From the NCBI RefSeq assembly GCF_003012735.1, contig NZ_PXYI01000006.1, forward strand, positions 124,001-188,000: 64,000 nucleotides of DNA, written 5' to 3'. The DNA is from Allosphingosinicella deserti (GTDB taxonomy: Bacteria; Pseudomonadota; Alphaproteobacteria; Sphingomonadales; Sphingomonadaceae). A program made the translations under genes and the position numbers. Positions 49,676 through 58,445 of this stretch are shown here, piece after piece. Positions within the stretch are counted from its first letter, which is position 1, and the number at the start of each line of letters is the position of its first letter. The notes beneath the pieces are model-generated. The model made no database searches. It saw only the letters and a program-made list of their open reading frames with translations, and was not told the DNA's origin.

Positions 49676-49891
49676 GTGGCGCAATTCTCCGTACGCGATG
49701 CCAGGACCAATTTGTCGCGACTCATCTCCGCTGCGCTGAATGACGACGAGGTGGTCATCGCCCGCCGCGGCGTGCCGCTGGTGCGCCTGGTGCCGGTGAC
49801 GCCGCGTGGCCGACGGCAGTTCGGCGCGCTTCGGGGAAAGATCGCGATCGATGCCCGTTTCGACGAACCGATAGGGGACCAACCCCTGTGA
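49676..49891 (+). CDS. Phd/YefM-type antitoxin, toxin partner missing
   Basis: A 71-residue protein starting at GTG 49676 with AAGGAGG at 49664-49670. FSVRDARTNLSRLISAALNDDEVVIARRGVPLVRLVPV is the Phd/YefM DNA-binding fold that autoregulates its operon. The C-terminal 25 residues would be the toxin-binding tail. A PIN (VapC-like) or RelE-like toxin normally follows immediately, but here the next frame, beginning at the TGATG overlap, is an unrelated small exported protein. It is probably a solitary antitoxin. Confidence 0.85.
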   Translation: MAQFSVRDARTNLSRLISAALNDDEVVIARRGVPLVRLVPVTPRGRRQFGALRGKIAIDARFDEPIGDQPL

Positions 49892-50169
49892 TGCTCGTGA
49901 TACTTCTATTGGCACAAGCCGCCCCGGCCGGGAGCGGACCTTGGGACCGGTACAAGCAAGAGACGCCCGCGCCTGAGCGGTTAGGGGCGGGGCCACACAC
50001 TCTTGTCATTTCCGATGGTAAGGGGATGACTCGAATTGAGTACCGCACAGGCGCCGGATGTCAGCGCGCCCGCGATGTGCTGCGGCGGCAAGTCGAACCT
50101 CCTCGGGACAGCCCATACACGGCCCATGGACGGCCTACGGTGCAGGCGTTTTGCGTTCCTCGGGGCTAA
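49891..50169 (+). CDS. small exported protein following the antitoxin, unknown
   Basis: A 92-residue frame overlapping the antitoxin stop (TGATG), so it is translationally coupled. The first 14 residues (MLVILLLAQAAPAG) look like a short signal peptide. The rest is polar, with two Cys (AGCQRA and FCVP). It does not resemble a PIN, RelE or Fic toxin. It may occupy the toxin slot after a rearrangement. Function unknown. The following 260 bp (50170-50429) show no gene. Confidence 0.5.
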   Translation: MLVILLLAQAAPAGSGPWDRYKQETPAPERLGAGPHTLVISDGKGMTRIEYRTGAGCQRARDVLRRQVEPPRDSPYTAHGRPTVQAFCVPRG

Positions 50170-50429
50170 CCGCCTGCGCATTGCAGTGACAGAGTTTCGG
50201 CATTCGGCCGTCGCGCCGCGCTGGGACGAAGCCGAATTGCCACACGATGCCACGAAGAGACACGAAACACAAAGAAGAGGAAAGGGCTTCGCTGCGGCCC
50301 CGCTGCGTTATCGCGTTCTGCGCGCCTTCGCGCCTACCGGACTGCCCCTAAGCCATCCGCCGCCGTCGGAGGAGCGCGCGGGGCCATCGCGCCAGATTGC
50401 CGAACCATCCCGGGCTCGGGAGGCGCTCG

Positions 50430-50891
50430 CTAAGGCCGCGTCGCCCGCAGCCCCGCCGCGCGGATACCCGCTTCGGCACAGGCGATGTCGCTTTCGGTTG
50501 GCGAGCCGGACACGCCGATCGCGCCGAGCGGGCGGCCGTCCGCGGTGAAGACGGGGAGGCCGCCGCCGGCGGTGGCGATGCCGGGGGCGGTGGGGACGTT
50601 CCAGCGGGCGGTGTCGGCGCTGGGATAGCCGTAGGTCGCGGCCGAGCGGCTCTTCCACGAGGCGATGTCCGACACCGCCGTCGACGCCTCGTCCATCCGC
50701 GCGAAGGTGAGCAGGCGGCCCGCCTCGTCGTGCACGGCGATCGCGACCGACAGCTTGTTCTCCCTGGCGAACGCCAGGCAGCCGTCGCGCATCCTGGCGG
50801 CGCTGTCATAGGTCAGCACCGGCCGCGGAGCCTGCGCCGGCGCCGAGGTACCGAGCGCGGCAAGGCAGGCTGCAGCAACGAACGTCTTCAT
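50430..50891 (-). CDS. exported GlcG/HbpS-family protein
   Basis: A 153-residue protein with a signal peptide (MKTFVAAACLAALGTSAPAQA). The DUF336 fold (about 30-150) has SVAIAVHDEAGRLLTFARMD, SWKSRSAATYGYP, and the Gly-rich GIATAGGGLPVF and GRPLGAIGVSG. The family includes HbpS, a secreted haem-binding sensor partner, and GlcG of glycolate operons. The export signal favours an extracytoplasmic role. The ATG at 50891 follows GGGGAAGAG. A truncated second copy lies at 54746-55020 beyond the AraC-adhesin block. Confidence 0.88.
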   Translation of the reverse strand: MKTFVAAACLAALGTSAPAQAPRPVLTYDSAARMRDGCLAFARENKLSVAIAVHDEAGRLLTFARMDEASTAVSDIASWKSRSAATYGYPSADTARWNVPTAPGIATAGGGLPVFTADGRPLGAIGVSGSPTESDIACAEAGIRAAGLRATRP

Positions 50892-51097
50892 CTCTTCCCC
50901 TCCCAAGTCGGAGCGGCGAGTAAATGCCCTGCGGGCGCTTCGGGCAAGCGCTTGTGCGTCGCGCAGCCAGATCGCTGCTGCATTCGGACTGCTTTGGCAT
51001 CACCAGATCTCGGGCAAGCAGTTGGGCGGTCGCGCCGGGATACTCATGCGATTGCGTTGCGCGACGCTTGTGCCAGAATGGTGGGAGGGGGCACATA

Positions 51098-52096
51098 ATG
51101 GCGACGGCAGGCAGAGAAGCGACAGGACCAGCGCCGGCGCGTGCTGACGCAGCCTTGGCTCCGACGAGACGGTTCGCGACCCGCGACCTTCCCGAACATC
51201 GGCGAGACGAACTGATCCGGGAATTTTACGGACGGATCGGCATCGGCGTCGATATCGCGCCGATCGACGTGCCGCTCGATCTCGACATTTCGACACTGAT
51301 CCTGCCGCAGGTCATGATGATCGCGGCAACCACGACGCCGCTGAGGTGGGATCGCCGCCCGGACCTGACCGCCGACGGCAATGACGACATCTGCATCACC
51401 TGGGCTGCGGGTGGCTATGCCTTCCGCCAGCGCGGTCGCAGCGATGTGGAAATCGCGCCCGGCGCCGCGTGCATCATCCCGGTCGACCGTCCCTGGAGCG
51501 CCGCAACGCTGGACGGATCCTGGAAAACGAACATCCAGATCGAACGGCGCCTGCTCCTGGAGCGGGTGCCAGGCCTCGAAGACGTCGCGCCGGATTGCAT
51601 CGAGCGCCGCAGCCCCGAAGCCGCTTTGCTGTTCGATTATCAATGGTGCATCGCACGCCGGCCGATCACGGAAGCGATGGCGCCCAGGATCGCCGAGCAC
51701 ATCGCGGATCTCGTCGCACTCGCGCTGGGGGCCTCGCCGGATGCACGGCAGGCAGCCAGGGAAGGTGGCGTACGGGCGGCGCGGCTGCTCGCCCTTCAGC
51801 GCCATATCGCGGCCAATCTTCACCGCCCGATGCTTTGCGCGCGAAGTGCCGCACAGGCCCTGGGGATCAGCGAACGCTATGTTCGAAGCCTCCTCGCGGA
51901 TGAGGAGACCACCTTTTCCGATTATGTATCCGATCGCCGGCTCGATGCGATCCGAAGCCGACTTCTGCAGCCGTCCCAAGCCGTCCTGCCGATCGCCGAC
52001 ATCGCGGCGGAGTTCGGCTTCTTCGAGCCATCCACCTTCTACCGCCGGTTCAAGGGGCGCTTCGGGGTGAGCCCTTCGGAGTTTCGCCGGGGATAA
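51098..52096 (+). CDS. AraC-family transcriptional regulator
   Basis: A 332-residue protein. A ligand/cupin-like N-terminal domain (about 60-200) is followed by an AraC HTH domain at about 230-330. There, MLCARSAAQALGISERYVRSLL and the second helix-turn-helix IADIAAEFGFFEPSTFYRRFKGRFGVSPSEFRR are clear. GGGAGGGGG precedes the ATG at 51098. It is upstream of and parallel to the adhesin gene, 127 bp apart, and is the likely regulator of that gene. It is divergent from the GlcG/HbpS gene, so it may control both. Confidence 0.93.
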   Translation: MATAGREATGPAPARADAALAPTRRFATRDLPEHRRDELIREFYGRIGIGVDIAPIDVPLDLDISTLILPQVMMIAATTTPLRWDRRPDLTADGNDDICITWAAGGYAFRQRGRSDVEIAPGAACIIPVDRPWSAATLDGSWKTNIQIERRLLLERVPGLEDVAPDCIERRSPEAALLFDYQWCIARRPITEAMAPRIAEHIADLVALALGASPDARQAAREGGVRAARLLALQRHIAANLHRPMLCARSAAQALGISERYVRSLLADEETTFSDYVSDRRLDAIRSRLLQPSQAVLPIADIAAEFGFFEPSTFYRRFKGRFGVSPSEFRRG

Positions 52097-52223
52097 TCGT
52101 CTGCCCTGTTCCGCCCGTGCACCATCCAGTGCCGCTGGTGCCACATCGCTAGGGCTGGAACGGCCCTATGCGGTCTCCGGATTGCGCAGGTGATCAGCGC
52201 CGCGCGACGAAGGGGATCCAATC

Positions 52224-54689
52224 ATGACCAAGACCACGCGCGTGGCGCTCACCGCCGCTGCCTCGATCACCGCGCTTTCCTGGGCGGTTGCCGCGGCTGC
52301 GGACCCGACACCGCCGTGCAACGCGGGTGCCGGTGCCGGGAGCACGGAATGCGGCGCCAATTCGACGACCGGCGCCGCCGTCGAGGCAACCGCAGTGGGG
52401 GCGGGAAGCCAGGCGACCGGCGATGGCAGCACCGCCACCGGCAACGGCGCGGTCGCCTCTGCGCCCTCGGCGTTCGCCGGCGGCCAGGGCGCAATCGCCA
52501 ATGGCCCGAGCGCCACGGCCATCGGCCTGGACAGCGCTGCGTCGGGTGGCCAGGCCACTGCTCTGGGCGCATTCAGCGAAGCAAGCGGCGACACTGCTAC
52601 CGCGTTGGGCACCGGCAGTCAGGCTGCGGGTGACGGCAGCAGCGCCGTCGGCAACGACGCGGTGGGATCGGGCGTGTTCTCGAGTGCCTTCGGCAGCAAC
52701 GCTGCCGCAACCGGTCTCGACAGCGTCGCCGTGGCGATGCTCTCCACGGCAAGCGGCGAGGGGGCGATCGCCATCGGTCGATCCACCGAAGCCGCCGCCG
52801 ATTACGCGATCGGCATCGGGCGCAGCGCCGCGGCCAACGACACCGGCGCGATTGCAGTCGGCTATCTGGCGACCTCGTCCGGCGTGCGCTCGATGGCCGT
52901 CGGCTTCGAGGCCGGCGCCGCCGGCGACCAGTCCTCCGCTTTCGGAGCCTTCTCCGCGGCTTCGCAGCCCGACGCGACGGCTCTCGGCGCCGGGGCGCAG
53001 GCGACGGGCGTCGGCGGCACTGCCACGGGTCGTGCCGCGTCGGCGTCTGGAGGTTCGTCGAGCGCCTTCGGTATCAACGCGGCCGCATCGGGATCGAGCA
53101 GCCTCGCCATGGGCGTACAGGCAAGCGCGACCGGCGCGGGCGCGATCGCGAGCGGGGCCGATGCGCAAGCTTCGGGCGCGAACAGCATCGCTACGGGCCA
53201 GTCGAGCCGGGCGTTGAACAGCAGCGCCGTTGCCTACGGCAATTCTGCTTTTTCCGTGGGAGAAGGAAGCGTCGCCATATCCACATTTGCGCAAGCGACG
53301 GCCGATCTCAGCATCGCCATAGGCACGCAGAGCGGCGGGTACGGTTTATCGAGCATCGGGATCGGAGTCCTGGCTCAGGGATTGGGCGAAGAATCGGTTG
53401 CTCTCGGGGCCCTGGCGAGTGCAGGCGCCGACGGCAGCAGTGCGTTCGGCGCCAGAGCGCGCGCCGACGGCGTCAACGCGCTTGCCATCGGCATGGAGAG
53501 CCGATCGGAGGGGACTGCTGCGGTCGCGCTGGGCCGCGAGGCTCTGGCGACCGGCGAGCAGTCGACGGCGCTCGGAACCCAGTCCGTCGCCGTCGCGTCC
53601 GGCAGCGTCGGGATCGGCTACAATGCGGGCGCCAGCGGGAACTTCTCGGTGGCGATGGGCCAACAGAGCGCAGCAACAGGCGCCTCCTCGCTCGCGCTCG
53701 GCGCCGGTTCGACCGGAGGCGCCGCGGAAGCCACGGCCTTGGGCTGGTTTGCTAAGGCCAATGGGGTGCAGGCCGTCGCTTTGGGCGCCCAGAGCGAGGC
53801 GGCAGGTGCGCTCGGCACCGCGCTCGGCGCCAACAGCAGTGCGGCGGGCGAGCAGGCGACCGCTCTCGGCAGCGGCAGCGGCGCGCTCGGCGTGGGGAGC
53901 ACCGCGATCGGCCGGCTGGCCGCGGCGTCCGCGGACGGCGCGGTTGCGCTGGGTCTCGACAGCCGAGCAGAGGGCGTGAACGCGGTTGCGCTCGGCACGA
54001 ACGCGATCGCGGCACAAGATGGCTCCGTGGCGCTTGGCGCCGGCGCCACCACCACCGCCGTTCGACAGGTGGCGCTCGGCGGCACCGGCAGTTCGGTTCG
54101 CGTCGGCGACATCGCGGCGAGCAGCGCGGCGCAGGCCGGTACCCTCGGGGTGGCAACGGTGGATGCGTCGGGCACGCTGGGGCGCGATACCACGCTCTTC
54201 CCGGCGGTCGGTGCCTTGCAGGCGGGGCAGGCGACGCAGGCAAGTCAGATTGCGGCGATCCAGACCGTCAACACCAGCCAGAGCGGGCAGATCGCAGCCG
54301 TCGAGGCGGTCAACACCAGCCAGGCAACCCAGATCACCGCCCTGCAGCTCGGCTCGGCAAGCCAGGCCATGGCGATCAATGCGCTCCAGGCCGGGCAGGC
54401 TGCACTCAGCGGGCGCGTCGATACTCTGTTCGATCTGCGGGCGCTCGATCGCCGCGACATGCAGGAAGGGATCGCAGCCGCGGTGGCCATGGGGCAGGCA
54501 CCCATGCCCTCTGCGGCGGGGCGGACGAGCTACGTGCTGAACGTATCGACCTTCCGCGGCGAGCAGGCGCTGGGCGGCTCGATCATGCACCGCCTCGATG
54601 GTGACTCTCCGGTCGGCATCGGAATTGGATTCTCGTTCGCCGGGCACAAGAACAACGCGTTCCGCGCCGGCATCGCGGGAGAGTTCTGA
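52224..54689 (+). CDS. trimeric autotransporter adhesin (YadA-like)
   Basis: An 821-residue surface protein. A signal peptide ends at about residue 26 (AVAAAA-D). A very long head (about 30-620) consists of 14-residue YadA-head repeats of the A-x-A-x-G-x-x-S-x-A-x-G type. A coiled-coil-like stalk with Gln/Ser repeats (QASQIAAIQTVNTSQ) follows. The C-terminal YadA anchor spans about 735-821 (DRRDMQEGIAAAVAMGQAPMPS to the final AGEF). Trimers form an outer-membrane beta-barrel and export the head. The head has few Cys, as in adhesins. An AraC gene precedes it. Confidence 0.93.
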   Translation: MTKTTRVALTAAASITALSWAVAAAADPTPPCNAGAGAGSTECGANSTTGAAVEATAVGAGSQATGDGSTATGNGAVASAPSAFAGGQGAIANGPSATAIGLDSAASGGQATALGAFSEASGDTATALGTGSQAAGDGSSAVGNDAVGSGVFSSAFGSNAAATGLDSVAVAMLSTASGEGAIAIGRSTEAAADYAIGIGRSAAANDTGAIAVGYLATSSGVRSMAVGFEAGAAGDQSSAFGAFSAASQPDATALGAGAQATGVGGTATGRAASASGGSSSAFGINAAASGSSSLAMGVQASATGAGAIASGADAQASGANSIATGQSSRALNSSAVAYGNSAFSVGEGSVAISTFAQATADLSIAIGTQSGGYGLSSIGIGVLAQGLGEESVALGALASAGADGSSAFGARARADGVNALAIGMESRSEGTAAVALGREALATGEQSTALGTQSVAVASGSVGIGYNAGASGNFSVAMGQQSAATGASSLALGAGSTGGAAEATALGWFAKANGVQAVALGAQSEAAGALGTALGANSSAAGEQATALGSGSGALGVGSTAIGRLAAASADGAVALGLDSRAEGVNAVALGTNAIAAQDGSVALGAGATTTAVRQVALGGTGSSVRVGDIAASSAAQAGTLGVATVDASGTLGRDTTLFPAVGALQAGQATQASQIAAIQTVNTSQSGQIAAVEAVNTSQATQITALQLGSASQAMAINALQAGQAALSGRVDTLFDLRALDRRDMQEGIAAAVAMGQAPMPSAAGRTSYVLNVSTFRGEQALGGSIMHRLDGDSPVGIGIGFSFAGHKNNAFRAGIAGEF

Positions 54690-54707
54690 AGGCAGGCGAT
54701 ACGAAGC

Positions 54708-54742
54708 TCACCGTGCGGGGGGCTGCTCGCCTCGCACGGTGA
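54708..54742 (+). terminator. hairpin after the adhesin gene
   Basis: TCACCGTGCG (54708-54717) and CGCACGGTGA (54733-54742) pair perfectly over ten bases, 19 bp after the adhesin stop. There is no T-tract. It abuts the truncated GlcG copy. Confidence 0.65.
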
Positions 54743-54745
54743 CCC

Positions 54746-55020
54746 GGATAACGTACCAGCGAGCGGCCTCGGCGGTATGTCGCGCCGACCGGCTCCTCCA
54801 TGAGGGGAGGCGGACACCGCGGTCGACCCGTCGTCCATGCGCGCGAAGGTCAGCCGCCGTCCCGCCTCGCCGTGAACGGCGATCGCAACCGCGAGCTTGT
54901 GCTCCCGCGCGAACGCCAGGCGGTCGTCACGCATCCTGAGGGCGCTGTCATAGGTCGGCACCGGCCGCGAAACCTGCGCCGCCGCCACGGTCCGGAGGCT
55001 GCAGCAACGAACGTCTTCAT
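54746..55020 (-). pseudogene. truncated, frameshifted copy of the GlcG/HbpS gene
   Basis: Read on the minus strand from the ATG at 55020, it begins MKTFVAAA exactly as the intact gene at 50891, including the GAAGAG ribosome-site region. It then shifts frame, and in another frame continues with PVPTYDSALRMRDDRLAFAREHKLAVAIAVHGEAGRRLTFARMDDGSTAVS, parallel to residues 28-82 of the intact protein. Identity fades near 54746, and the C-terminal half is absent. It is a decayed partial duplicate. The intact and decayed copies bracket the AraC-adhesin block. Confidence 0.85.
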
Positions 55021-55275
55021 CTCTTCCCTTCGGCTCTCCTCAGCCGAGTGAACCGTCGCCGCACCAAATGTGCGGCAATCCATTACGGAACCGTAACAAC
55101 TTCGTTGGTCCCGAGGGCGCGCGCACGTTACGCCTCCGCCGGAGCTGCTCGGACCATTATTTGACCAGTATTAACTGGTGGCCCCGGCCCGGCAGGAGAG
55201 AGGACGTATCGGACGGTGGCGCTTCCCCGCTCCCCCGGTGTACGCTGGTCCGCCGCGAACCAGGAGACGATCGAC

Positions 55276-55698
55276 ATGGCCACCGGAGGATGCCTGTGCG
55301 GCGCCGTGCGCTACCGGATTACCGGTCCGCTGCGCGCAACCTCGCTCTGCCATTGCGAGTCCTGCCGCCGCGCCACCGGCGGCCCGTCGCTGGCCTGGGC
55401 GATCTTCGGCGAAGACGATGTCGAGATCACCTCCGGCACGCTCGCCGTCTACGAGAGCTCGCCCGGCGTCGAGCGCGGTTTCTGCGCGCGCTGCGGTACG
55501 TCGCTCAGCTATCGCCGCGCCAATCGCCCGGGCCTGTTCGACGTCACCACCGCCTCGCTCGACGATCCGGAAGCCTTCCCGCCCGACAAGGAAATCTGGA
55601 TCGAGGAGCGTCTCTCCTTCGTCGCGCCCAACCCCGATCTGCCGCAACATGCCCAATTCAGCACGCCGTCCGCGCCGCCCGGCGCCGGCGTCCTGTGA
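55276..55698 (+). CDS. GFA-family (CENP-V/GFA) zinc protein
   Basis: A 140-residue protein of the glutathione-dependent formaldehyde-activating family. Zinc Cys appear in GGCLCGAVRY, CHCESCRR and CARCGTSL, the normal pattern of three Cys clusters. Despite the name, most members do not act on formaldehyde-glutathione, and the substrate is unknown. CAGGAGA precedes the ATG at 55276. The 255 bp upstream of it (55021-55275) hold no further gene. Confidence 0.92.
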   Translation: MATGGCLCGAVRYRITGPLRATSLCHCESCRRATGGPSLAWAIFGEDDVEITSGTLAVYESSPGVERGFCARCGTSLSYRRANRPGLFDVTTASLDDPEAFPPDKEIWIEERLSFVAPNPDLPQHAQFSTPSAPPGAGVL

Positions 55699-55827
55699 TC
55701 TGCCCGCGGTCGCAGGACCGGCCGCGTTAGTTCCTTGAAGGCTGAGAGTTGAGAGGGAGACCCGCTCCGCGCCGTCCACGAAGAATGGGGCGGCAGTGGA
55801 ACGTTGCGGCAGCCGGCTGCCGCGGCC

Positions 55828-56478
55828 ATGATCGAGAGCATGACCATCCGTTCTCTCGCTGACGCGGACGCGCGCCTTCGCGGCGCGGTGGACGCGGTGT
55901 ACCGCGTGTTCGCACGACGTGCCCCCGCGCGCATCGATGGATGTCCATGCTGCATCGCAGGGCGCGACGTGGATGTCTTGCTCAGCAAGCCGTTGCCGTC
56001 GCTAAGCGGTCAGTAACTGTGGCCCTACGTCTCGGGCGTCTTCTTCACGGTGGGGAGCGAGGAGGACTTTCGATACCTGCTGCCGCGCATTCTCGAGATA
56101 TCGGTCGACGATCCCGGAAACGCTAACGATCCCGAGATCGTGCTGGCCAAGATCGGCATGGCCAATTGGCATTCATGGTCCACCGGCGAGCGGGGGGTGA
56201 TCGAGGCGTTCGTGGATGCCTGGTCTCATGCGGCGCTCGCGCAGGACCTGGAAGCCGCCGCCGAGGGCTGGATCGGTCAGGATGCCGAAAGCGTGCTCTG
56301 CGGCGCAGCGCGGGCAGGCTTCGATCTTGCGCCCTGGCTCGAGCAATTGCAGCGGCCCGAGGCGTCTGCAGTCCTTGCCGATCTAAAATCGCGCTACCCA
56401 AAACAGCTGTCGCCCTTCTGGGAAGACGCGCCCGAAGCGTCCGCGCGACTGGCAACGATCCTCGGAGCAACACAATAG
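55828..56478 (+). pseudogene. unknown gene split by one in-frame stop (TAA at 56014)
   Basis: One reading frame runs from ATG 55828 (or 55840) to 56478, interrupted only by TAA at 56014-56016. The first part contains VDAVYRVFARRAPARIDGCPCC. After the stop, in the same frame, come LWPYVSGVFFTVGSEEDFRYLLPRIL, a Trp-rich segment and a helical C terminus. This looks like a single roughly 216-residue protein in which a sense codon (GAA, CAA or AAA) became TAA. A second translation start at GTG 56050 could make a shorter product. The sequence could also contain an error. Family not recognised by name. Confidence 0.7.
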
Positions 56479-56573
56479 TCCCGAGCAACTGCTGCCCGGC
56501 CTTGCTCGGAAAAGCGTGTTTCGCTTTCCGCCATCGCCGCTTACGCTCGCACCAAAGGAGCGCATTGGACGCT

Positions 56574-57341
56574 ATGGCCCGCGGACGACCCCACACGAAC
56601 CTGCCTCCGCCCTACCTCAAGCGGGTGTGGCTCGACGACGATGCGGTGCCCGATCGCGCTGTCTACCCATTCTGCCTGCCGCTGTTCCGCGACCGCGGCT
56701 TTGAACTCGCCTTCGATCGGCCGGTGACGATCATCGTCGGTGAGAACGGCACCGGCAAATCGACCCTGCTCGAAGGCATCGCCGTGGTCGCCGGCTTCGA
56801 CGAGGGCGGCGGCGGGCCGGGCTACCGCACCATCGACAATGAGGGTGCGGTCGCGCGAGGCGGCGGCGATCTTGCCGCCGCGCTGAAGGCGAGCTGGCTG
56901 CCCAAGGTGGGGCAGGGCTGGTTCTTCAAGGCGGAGAGCTTCTTCTCGGTCGCCCGCTACCTCGACGATGCGGCGAGGGACGCCCTCAGCGCACCACCCG
57001 ATTATCTCTCCCATTCCCACGGCGAAGGCTTCATGCGCTTCTTCGAGGAACGGTGCGAGCGCCCCGGCATCTTCCTGTTCGACGAGCCCGAGTCGGCGCT
57101 GTCGCTGACCCGGCAGTTCGAGTTCCTGAAGCTGCTCCGGCGCATCGATCGCAACGGCAAGACCCAGGTGATCATGGCCACCCACGCGCCGATCCTGATG
57201 GCGCTGCCCGATGCGCGCCTGCTCCGTCTCGGCAAATACGGGCTCGAGCCGGTCGCGTTCGAGGAGACCGATCATTACCGGCTGATGCGGGAATTCATCC
57301 TCGATTGGCGAAGCACGGTCGAGACAATGCTCGACGCGTGA
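56574..57341 (+). CDS. AAA-family ATPase (ABC/SMC-like, standalone)
   Basis: A 255-residue P-loop protein: Walker A GENGTGKST at about residue 56 and Walker B IFLFDEPESAL at about 175. MATHAPILMALPDARL (H-loop region) follows. This is the compact ATPase of the AAA_15/AAA_21 or YhaN-like class, related to ABC heads. Stand-alone members often belong to defence or stress systems, but no partner gene (nuclease, TOPRIM or toxin) is adjacent. AAAGGAG at 56554-56560 fits a TTG start at 56565 best, with the ATG at 56574 as the conservative start. Confidence 0.85.
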   Translation: MARGRPHTNLPPPYLKRVWLDDDAVPDRAVYPFCLPLFRDRGFELAFDRPVTIIVGENGTGKSTLLEGIAVVAGFDEGGGGPGYRTIDNEGAVARGGGDLAAALKASWLPKVGQGWFFKAESFFSVARYLDDAARDALSAPPDYLSHSHGEGFMRFFEERCERPGIFLFDEPESALSLTRQFEFLKLLRRIDRNGKTQVIMATHAPILMALPDARLLRLGKYGLEPVAFEETDHYRLMREFILDWRSTVETMLDA

Positions 57342-57486
57342 TCCGGATTCTGGGGATCGATTGCGTCGAGCATGCCCGGAGCGAACGCCGTAGCGCAAAG
57401 GATCCGGGGTGTTGGCGGCCGACATCCCAGCTCTCCTTTGCGTTTCGACAACGCGCCTTTTCGATCGATCTTGCGGCCTCGAAGGA

Positions 57487-57684
57487 TCACCCCTCCTGCG
57501 CGTGCTCCGCGATCAGCCGGTTCACCTGGTCGAGCTGGTCGCGAACGGTCTCGGGCGTCTCGGTGAGCGGCCCGTCGCCGCGGTCGGACTCTTCTTCCGC
57601 CTCGAGCAAACGAAGCCGCTCCTCAAGCCGCGATCTCTCGTCCTGCAGCTTGGTGAGCGTGTCGTCCTGAAGGTCGTCGTGCAT
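57487..57684 (-). CDS. small coiled-coil protein, unknown
   Basis: A 65-residue, highly charged protein starting at the ATG at 57684. LTKLQDERSRLEERLRLLEAEEE forms a strong predicted coiled coil, followed by a turn and a second helix (RDQLDQVNRLIAEHAQ). It is likely soluble and oligomeric. A plus-strand frame overlaps it, but the heptad regularity and native codon bias favour the minus strand. Family unknown. Confidence 0.6.
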   Translation of the reverse strand: MHDDLQDDTLTKLQDERSRLEERLRLLEAEEESDRGDGPLTETPETVRDQLDQVNRLIAEHAQEG

Positions 57685-58445
57685 CGTGCATCCCTTGTAC
57701 GCCGCGCGCCGTTCGACGCGCCTTGGTGGAAACATTGGGTTCGCAGGAGGTGCGGTGCGCAAGGAGCGACCTGCACCGAGCGAGCCCGATGCGGTCCGAC
57801 ATCGCGATCCGAAGGATCGCCAGAGGGGCCCGGCCCGCACATCCTGAACGGCATCGGCCTCGGGAAGGTTCCGGCGCTTCGGGTGCTGCCAGCCGATGAT
57901 CCCGGCCGTCCGCCACGCCGCGGACGGGCATTCGGCCCCAGCAAGCTGCTTCGCCATCACCGGGAACGACCCGATCGTGCCGCATCTCCGATGGACTTTC
58001 CTGTGTGTTCATGCTACGTTCCGCCGCTCTTTCCTGGCCGCCACCTAGAAGCTTGTGCCGTGTCGTTGCGTCGCTTTGCTCTTTGACATGTGAAGCTCTG
58101 GATCGCGCGCCCGGCAGCCGTGACGCACGTGCAGGGCGCCGGGCGCTCAGATGCTGCGCTGCGTCACCTGTTTAACAGGCCCGATACAGGTGTCTTCGCT
58201 GCACGGCAGCACTCCAAACCCCCGGCTGTACTACCGTGCAGACGAACGCATAGCGGGAGACGCCCGCCCGGGTCCTCTCCAGACACAGCGTTCAAGCGCA
58301 ACCGGTGACGCAGCGTCGGATGGGGTAGCCGTCGAACTCCAGGAGTCGCGCAACAGCCCGCCGCGCCCGCATGCCCGATGCAACGTCCGGCGCGGTCGGG
58401 TCGTTTCGCCTGCGGCAGCACGTCCGCCGATCAAGGAGAAGGAAG
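57685..58445. other. 761-bp stretch without a supported gene
   Basis: No frame here combines a start, a ribosome binding site and a protein-like composition; the open frames are Arg/Pro-rich shadows. AAGGAGAAGGA just before 58446 belongs to the next gene. No RNA gene or terminator was recognised. Confidence 0.5.

Noticed and set aside
52194-54647. Minus-strand frames opposite the adhesin
   Set aside because: The repeat composition keeps all frames open; only the plus frame has a signal peptide, stalk and YadA anchor.
57409-58086. 225-codon plus-strand frame around 57.4-58.1 kb
   Set aside because: It overlaps the small coiled-coil gene, has no ribosome site, and shows an Arg/Pro/Leu mix typical of shadow frames.
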